From positions 1 through 58,524 of the forward strand of contig JAFZBK010000016.1 in assembly GCA_017561825.1 (NCBI GenBank): DNA of 58,524 nucleotides, in the 5' to 3' direction. Below, one piece after another: positions 53,911 to 58,524 of the stretch. Both the position numbers and the translations under genes were made by a program. The notes below the pieces were generated by a model. The model had not been told where the DNA came from. It made no database searches and saw only the letters and a program-made list of their open reading frames with translations. Position 1 is the first letter of the stretch; each line of letters begins with the position of its first letter. The stretch is from Prevotella sp. GTDB taxonomy: Bacteria; Bacteroidota; Bacteroidia; Bacteroidales; Bacteroidaceae.

Positions 53911-55248
53911 ATGAAGGCAACATTGATTATAAAAAAGGTGGCTAAGCGCAACGATACAGAGTCGTTGGCAACAGTATATGTACGTGTTAGAGATGGCAGA
54001 AGACTCGACTGCACAGTTTCTACTAAGTTGGAGGTTAACCCCAACCAATGGGACAATACTAAGGGCCATCTGAAAGATCGTATAGTTATTGATAAGGATG
54101 AGAAGGCAAAGATTGATGGTGCCGCTAATGATATTGTGACCTTTATCAATAAAGAATACGCGGAGGCAACAGAACTGATTGATAAGGATTGGGTGGAGCT
54201 GACTTTGGATAAGTTCTATAACCCCGACAAGTATAAAGCACCGGAAGAGAACAAGAATTTAGAGGTTATCCCAATGTATGAGTACTATCTTGAAATGCAT
54301 CCTTTATCAGAAGTCCGCAAGAAGAACAATAAAGTGATCATCCGGGCTCTGAAGCGATACGAGTTATATATCCGAAAGACAAAACGTGGCCAGAAGGAGT
54401 TTACATTGATGTTGAATGATGTTACTGCAGACACCCTTCACAGCATATGGAACTATTTCAAGGAGGAACATACGTTAACGGAAAAATATGAAGATATCTT
54501 TGAGGAAGTTCCAGAGACAAGAAAACCTAAGCCTCGTGGAGAGAACACTTTGATAGACTATTTTTGCAAGATTCGCACATTCTTTATATGGTGCTATGAT
54601 AATGACTTCACCAAAAACAAGCCATTTGAAAAGTTCCATATTGACGAGCCTGTTTATGGTACCCCGATCTATATTACTTTAGAGGAACGAGACCAGATAA
54701 TGAGTTGCGACCTATCTGACGAACCAAGATTAGCTTTTCACAGAGATTTGTTCCTATTTCATACTTGTATAGGTTGTCGTGTTAGCGATCTGTGGAAAAT
54801 GACTAAGGAGAGTGTGACGGGAAACGTCGTTGAGTATATCGCAGGAAAAGGAATCAATGGTGACCCTAAGACTATCCGTGTCCCATTGAACAAAATAGGT
54901 ATATCCATTCTTGAAAAGTACAAGGATTACAAAGGGCCGTCTCTTTTCCCGTTCCATTTCCAGCAAGATTACAATGAGGACTTGAAAGTGATATTCAAGA
55001 GGGCTGGCGTTGATCGCATGGTGACCATTTTGAATCCAACAACTCGTAAAGAGGAACATGTGCCAATCTGCGAAGTGGTTGCAAGTCACATGGCCAGGCG
55101 TACATTCATTGGAAACATGTACAAAAAAGTGAAGGACAAGAGTATGGTTGGTATGTTATCTGGTCACAAGTCCGATAGCAAGGCATTTGATCGTTATTGG
55201 ACTCCAGATGATGATACGCGCCAGAGTCTTGTTGACTTATTGGTATGA
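53911..55248 (+). CDS. Tyrosine recombinase / site-specific integrase
   Basis: The 445-residue protein would integrate and excise the element at the tRNA 3' end. An N-terminal arm-binding domain (about 1-90) is followed by a SAM-like core-binding domain (about 118-245). The C-terminal catalytic domain holds R290 (CIGCRVSD), K320, H393-x-x-R396 (ASHMARRTF), H419 (LSGHK) and the nucleophile Y429 (FDRYW). All expected catalytic residues are present, so it is probably active. It lies 217 bp from the tRNA fragment and transcribes into the element. Confidence 0.95.
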   Translation: MKATLIIKKVAKRNDTESLATVYVRVRDGRRLDCTVSTKLEVNPNQWDNTKGHLKDRIVIDKDEKAKIDGAANDIVTFINKEYAEATELIDKDWVELTLDKFYNPDKYKAPEENKNLEVIPMYEYYLEMHPLSEVRKKNNKVIIRALKRYELYIRKTKRGQKEFTLMLNDVTADTLHSIWNYFKEEHTLTEKYEDIFEEVPETRKPKPRGENTLIDYFCKIRTFFIWCYDNDFTKNKPFEKFHIDEPVYGTPIYITLEERDQIMSCDLSDEPRLAFHRDLFLFHTCIGCRVSDLWKMTKESVTGNVVEYIAGKGINGDPKTIRVPLNKIGISILEKYKDYKGPSLFPFHFQQDYNEDLKVIFKRAGVDRMVTILNPTTRKEEHVPICEVVASHMARRTFIGNMYKKVKDKSMVGMLSGHKSDSKAFDRYWTPDDDTRQSLVDLLV

Positions 55249-55297
55249 GAATCCGTTAATATATATAATAAGGTGTAGTTCTTTTGAGATATTTTTG

Positions 55298-55305
55298 TAA
55301 TTTTG
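55298..55305 (+). promoter_or_regulatory. -7 box just before the AlbA/HATPase gene
   Basis: TAATTTTG ends 7 nt before the ATG at 55313, predicting a leaderless or nearly leaderless mRNA. A -33 element at the normal distance is not clear. Confidence 0.45.
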
Positions 55306-55312
55306 CACCCAA

Positions 55313-56830
55313 ATGAAGACAATTGAAGAAATTAGAAACGGAAAGGAAGGTCAGACATTTGACCTGAAGAGCATACAGATCGATCCGAAAGCATTGGCAA
55401 TTCCCATTGTAGCGATGGCCAATGCGGATGGTGGTATGTTGGCCATCGGTATATCTGACAAGACAAGAAAGATTGAAGGTGTAAATCAGCATACTGCAAA
55501 GTTGAATGAGCTGCTTCGTGTGCCGTTTGACTTTTGCAATCCGTCTATTCCGGTAGCATGTCGCTATATGGACTGCACTGACGATGAAGGCAATCCCAAT
55601 CGTATTTTGCTGATGGATATCCCTGCCAGTCAGTTCCTTCACACAAATCAGGCTGACGAAGCCTATATCCGAGTAGGCGATAAGAGCCGTAAACTGACAT
55701 TCGAAGAGCGGATGCAACTAATGTACGACAAAGGTGAACGCTCTTACGAAGATACGGCAGTATATGGTGCAACCATTGATGACATCGACATGGATGCCGT
55801 TGCTGAATATGCCAAATTGGTAGGTTACGGGAAATCACCGCTTGAATACCTGCGAGAGAACAATGGCTTTGTAACGACCAACAAGAAGGGTGAGGAAGAT
55901 GTCAGTGTTGCCTGTATCCTGCTTTTCGGAAAGAATCCTCAGAAGTTCTTCCCTCGCAGTCGTACCCGTTTCATTCGTTACGAAGGTGTTGACGAGAAAG
56001 TTGGCGCAGAGATGAACGTCATCAAGGATGTCATCTTTGAGGGAACCATCCTGAATCAAGTCAGGAAAACGATAGAATTCATCGAGACCCAGGTACGTGA
56101 GCATACCTTCCTGGGACAGCACGGACAATTCGTTACCCGTCGTGACTATCCTGAGTTCGTCATTCAAGAGATGGTAGTCAATGCCTGTTGCCACAGAGCG
56201 CACAACATCAAGGGAACAGAGATTCAGATCAAGATGTTCGATGACCGACTGGTATTTGAATCGCCAGGCAAATTGCCAGGACAGGTGAAGCCAAGCAATA
56301 TCCGCAATACTCACTTCTCGCGCAATCCGAAGATCGCTGCATTCCTGAAAGCCTATCACTACGTGAAGGAATTTGGCGAGGGTATGGATCGTATCTGTCG
56401 AGAGCAGGAAGCCAATGGTGCACAAGCCCCTTCCTTCCGAACAGATGACTTCATCTTGAAGATTACGATACCTAAGGTCACAGAAAACGTCATAGAAAAC
56501 GTCACAGAAAACGAGGTAAGCCGAACAGAAAAGTTACCAGAAAAAGGTAAAAAGTTACCAGAAAAGTTGTCTGATAGTGAGAGCAAGTTGACAGAAAAGC
56601 TAGAAAAGTTACTTGAAAGGGCGAAATCAAAGGGTGATAGGTTAACAGAAAATAGGATAACAATTTTACGCCTTATGATTGAAGATCCATATGTTTCTAA
56701 GTCAACTTTGGCCGAAGTAATAGGCATAAGCTATACTGCAGTAGGTAATAACATTAAGGCTATGCGTGGCAAATACCTTCGTCGTGTTGGCCCAGATAAA
56801 GGTGGTTTTTGGGAAATAATAGAAGAGTAA
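55313..56830 (+). CDS. AlbA_2 (Schlafen-like) / HATPase_c_4 putative regulator
   Basis: The 505-residue protein has an N-terminal AlbA_2 domain (about 12-130; EGQTFDLKS, AIVAMANADGGMLAIGISD-like and AYIRVGDKSRKLTFEE regions). It then has a divergent GHKL ATPase-type region (about 270-385; VVNACCHRAHNIKGTEIQIK, DDRLVFESPGKLPG, KEFGEGMDRI). A repetitive hydrophilic tract follows (about 392-440; repeats of TENV, PEKG/PEKL, TEKLEKLLER), and the C-terminus is a winged-helix domain (about 445-500; SKSTLAEVIGISYTAVGNNIKAM). Members are often called ATP-dependent DNA helicase or transcriptional regulator without proof, and some occur in defence islands. Confidence 0.9.
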   Translation: MKTIEEIRNGKEGQTFDLKSIQIDPKALAIPIVAMANADGGMLAIGISDKTRKIEGVNQHTAKLNELLRVPFDFCNPSIPVACRYMDCTDDEGNPNRILLMDIPASQFLHTNQADEAYIRVGDKSRKLTFEERMQLMYDKGERSYEDTAVYGATIDDIDMDAVAEYAKLVGYGKSPLEYLRENNGFVTTNKKGEEDVSVACILLFGKNPQKFFPRSRTRFIRYEGVDEKVGAEMNVIKDVIFEGTILNQVRKTIEFIETQVREHTFLGQHGQFVTRRDYPEFVIQEMVVNACCHRAHNIKGTEIQIKMFDDRLVFESPGKLPGQVKPSNIRNTHFSRNPKIAAFLKAYHYVKEFGEGMDRICREQEANGAQAPSFRTDDFILKITIPKVTENVIENVTENEVSRTEKLPEKGKKLPEKLSDSESKLTEKLEKLLERAKSKGDRLTENRITILRLMIEDPYVSKSTLAEVIGISYTAVGNNIKAMRGKYLRRVGPDKGGFWEIIEE

Positions 56831-57870
56831 TGGCATTTTATAACGAAGAATATTCAAATACTCGTAAAGAGTGGATTAGAAATAATCAGGATTTTTATAA
56901 TAGCAAGATTGAGAACGCTAAGACATTAGAAGTTGGCGGCTTATTGCACATGTATCAACTGGCAATAGAAAATATGCCAGTCAATCCCCTGTCCTCAAAA
57001 GCAGGAGAATATGGGAAAGTCGTGAAAAAATATCATAAACTTATCCATTCTACCTTTGGGGTAAAGACACTTATTGCTGGAGCTAATTCACTTTCTGCAT
57101 TTTTCATGAGCAATGAAGAAGCTATCCTATTCTCTACCTCATGGCTCATTCATGGCGATTTCTACGAGAATCTAGTCTATCAAATCATTGATAGTTATAA
57201 CAAGCCAGGGTTCAAGAAAAAGGAAGTTTTATTGAAAGAATTGAAAAACCGCATTATTTACGAAAGCATTCTACTCGGTGTCAGGACATTGGAAGACTGG
57301 CAGAAGTATCACAAGGATATGAATGAAATAAAGGGTTGGACAATTATTCCTGATGATTTTGTTGCCCCCACACCATTTGATCCAGAGAAAGAAGCCTGTC
57401 AAGAAGAGCCACCTCAAAAAGAGCAAAAAACAGAAAAGAACAAAGAAAGGGAAAAAGACATTGATCCAAATACGTTCTTCAATATGTTAAAGTGTGATGA
57501 TAGCATCAAAGAAAGCGTAATTAAGTCCTTGGCGAGCGAAATCTTCAGCAACAACTCTAGCGATCGAATTGCAAATATCAGGTTCGCATTGGAGAGAAAC
57601 AAGTGGATTGACAACGGAATCTCTTTCTTATCGTTCTATGACGCATTTGATATTGCAATAAAGCCATTCACGGAAGAAGGCTTTCATCTAATCTCTCGAA
57701 ATAAGGGAAGTAAAGTCTATCACAACAATCCAACTCTGTTGTTGCACGAACAGAAAGGGCAATTAAATAAAGAAGAAGAACAAAGACTCTTTGAGGTTGA
57801 ACGTATCTGCAAATTATTAGATGATTTGAAATCTAATACAGAAAAAGCAATAGAAACAGAAGCCTGTTGA
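56830..57870 (+). CDS. Unrecognised element-borne protein, coupled to the AlbA gene
   Basis: The ATG at 56830 overlaps the upstream stop by one base (TAATG), giving 346 residues. The N-terminal half is helical with HMYQLAIENMPVNPL and SAFFMSNEEAILFSTSW. A Lys/Glu-rich coiled-coil linker follows (about 185-215, EEPPQKEQKTEKNKEREKD), then a helical C-terminal domain. No signal peptide or membrane segment is seen. I cannot assign a family; it may belong to a Bacteroidota mobile-element family such as DUF6043, but this is a weak guess. The coupling suggests a joint function with the AlbA protein. Confidence 0.75.
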   Translation: MAFYNEEYSNTRKEWIRNNQDFYNSKIENAKTLEVGGLLHMYQLAIENMPVNPLSSKAGEYGKVVKKYHKLIHSTFGVKTLIAGANSLSAFFMSNEEAILFSTSWLIHGDFYENLVYQIIDSYNKPGFKKKEVLLKELKNRIIYESILLGVRTLEDWQKYHKDMNEIKGWTIIPDDFVAPTPFDPEKEACQEEPPQKEQKTEKNKEREKDIDPNTFFNMLKCDDSIKESVIKSLASEIFSNNSSDRIANIRFALERNKWIDNGISFLSFYDAFDIAIKPFTEEGFHLISRNKGSKVYHNNPTLLLHEQKGQLNKEEEQRLFEVERICKLLDDLKSNTEKAIETEAC

Positions 57871-57942
57871 AGTCCAAAATGGTCCAATAGGGTACAGAAC
57901 GGTACAATCGTTTTAACAGACTGATTTTAAACGGATTAATTA

Positions 57943-57973
57943 TTTGAGGTTTTATTTCAAACCTTTAATTTTG
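57943..57973 (+). promoter_or_regulatory. Promoter of the small HTH protein
   Basis: TTTG (57943-57946), 19 nt and TAATTTTG (57966-57973) fit the consensus. Transcription would begin at about 57979. Confidence 0.7.
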
Positions 57974-57977
57974 CACT

Positions 57978-58008
57978 CGCAATCAGACGAACTGGTTGCG
58001 GGTTTTTG
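57978..58008 (+). promoter_or_regulatory. 5'-end hairpin in the leader of the small HTH gene
   Basis: CGCAATCA (57978-57985) pairs with TGGTTGCG (57993-58000), 8 bp with one G-U, around a 7-nt loop, followed by GGTTTTTGTG. It would form at the very start of the transcript. It looks like an early attenuator or a 5'-stabilising hairpin. Confidence 0.5.
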
Positions 58009-58055
58009 TGTCTGGCCAGGCCTTAACTCAGTTACAAATTTAAAATTTATATTAT

Positions 58056-58439
58056 ATGTTTACAAGTAAAGAAAACTATCAGGAAGTTGCTAATACCATC
58101 CAGGGATGGGATGCAACACAAGAGGAAGCACTGCTGTCACGTCAGCTGCTTTCTAACATCGAGAAGTGTGGTGATCATATTACCATCATGTTAACAGGTA
58201 AGGGAATCTCTGCTATTGCCAAAGCCATCCATGACTACATGGGGTTTGTAGATCTGCCTGAAGATACCCCGTCTGATGAAGACGTCCTTCTTTCCAAGCA
58301 AGATGTGAAGGACAAATTTAGCGTCAGTGACACGACCCTATGGCTATGGGGGAAGAAGAACTATCTGGTACCAATAAAGATTGGGCGACGTGTGATGTAT
58401 CGTTCATCCGATATCAAGCGACTGGTGAATGGGAAATAA
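58056..58439 (+). CDS. Small helix-turn-helix protein, possible excisionase-type
   Basis: The 127-residue protein has a helical N-terminal half of unknown type (about 1-75) and a C-terminal HTH of the MerR/excisionase type (about 80-125, SKQDVKDKFSVSDTTLWLW ... GRRVMYRSSDIKRLV). In Bacteroidota integrative elements such proteins are common next to integrases and control excision or transfer. It has its own promoter and a hairpin leader. Confidence 0.8.
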   Translation: MFTSKENYQEVANTIQGWDATQEEALLSRQLLSNIEKCGDHITIMLTGKGISAIAKAIHDYMGFVDLPEDTPSDEDVLLSKQDVKDKFSVSDTTLWLWGKKNYLVPIKIGRRVMYRSSDIKRLVNGK

Positions 58440-58441
58440 GC

Positions 58442-58524
58442 GTAGGCTATGAAAGAAATCAAGAGTATTATTCTTATCTTGATAGCCTTGTTGCCATTGA
58501 GCATCTGACAGACGAGCAGGCTGG
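58442..58524 (+). other. Right edge: overlapping short frames, gene start unclear
   Basis: After the HTH gene, an ATG at 58449 opens only 19 codons. Another frame (from about 58442, VGYERNQEYYSYLDSLVAI) is open to the window end and has normal protein-like composition but no ATG or GTG near its beginning. A partial gene is likely, either with an unusual start or a frameshift; it cannot be resolved here. Confidence 0.3.

Noticed and set aside
55835-56425. Leftward open frame of 196 codons opposite the AlbA/HATPase gene
   Set aside because: The sense strand carries clear AlbA_2 and HATPase motifs; the antisense frame has none.

Overview
The window looks like a chromosome segment of a Bacteroidota bacterium, most likely Prevotellaceae (Prevotella/Segatella-like). 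The evidence is the recurrent promoter pattern TTTG-N19-20-TAnnTTTG, the scarcity of strong Shine-Dalgarno sites, type IX secretion components and sorting tails, a DUF4254/glycosyltransferase-9 pair, and a three-gene succinate dehydrogenase/fumarate reductase of the Bacteroides type. Genus is an inference; no rRNA or intact tRNA gene is present. Motif positions were read by eye.

Layout. 1-683 is a gene-poor, repeat-rich stretch. 684-6634 holds a membrane protein, a nitroreductase-like lipoprotein, dsbD and the acpP-fabF-rnc cluster. 6976-17048 is a long rightward run: DUF4254 protein, GT9, rubredoxin, unknown protein, rpoN, PAP2-like protein, purE, ispG, aldo/keto reductase, C1 peptidase and a histidine-acid phosphatase. 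17550-18259 is non-coding, AT-rich and packed with DnaA boxes: a candidate oriC. nadA follows, then a leftward run leuS-yitT-rdgB-GT2-porZ-cotH. 28.3-37.3 kb carries exported proteins (OB-fold, GLUG/beta-helix), mutS and a membrane-spanning Kelch-AraC regulator. 37.3-49.6 kb is leftward housekeeping (lgt, ychF, polA, deoC, MazG-like, dtd, uvrC, apt, mnmG) plus a rightward polyprenyl synthetase. apt lies between two perfect parS sites. 49.7-53.5 kb is the sdhCAB/frdCAB operon.

From about 53.7 kb to the right edge is the start of an integrated element. A 20-bp tRNA 3'-end fragment (T-loop to discriminator, probably tRNA-Leu), still followed by a hairpin terminator, marks the junction. Beyond it come a tyrosine recombinase, an AlbA/HATPase regulator-like protein, an unrecognised protein and a small HTH protein. 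The far end of the element lies outside the window.

The most interesting points are: the candidate origin domain (DnaA-box cluster plus two parS sites) with transcription mostly pointing into it; two triple arrays of a 15-bp palindrome with an exact 22-bp period, one beside the DnaA boxes and one after mutS; an intergenic GC-rich repeat that has become the N-terminal coding region of lgt; promoters placed so close to start codons that leaderless mRNAs are predicted; the tRNA junction and its integrase-promoter repeat; and the Kelch-TM-AraC one-component regulator beside exported beta-helix genes.
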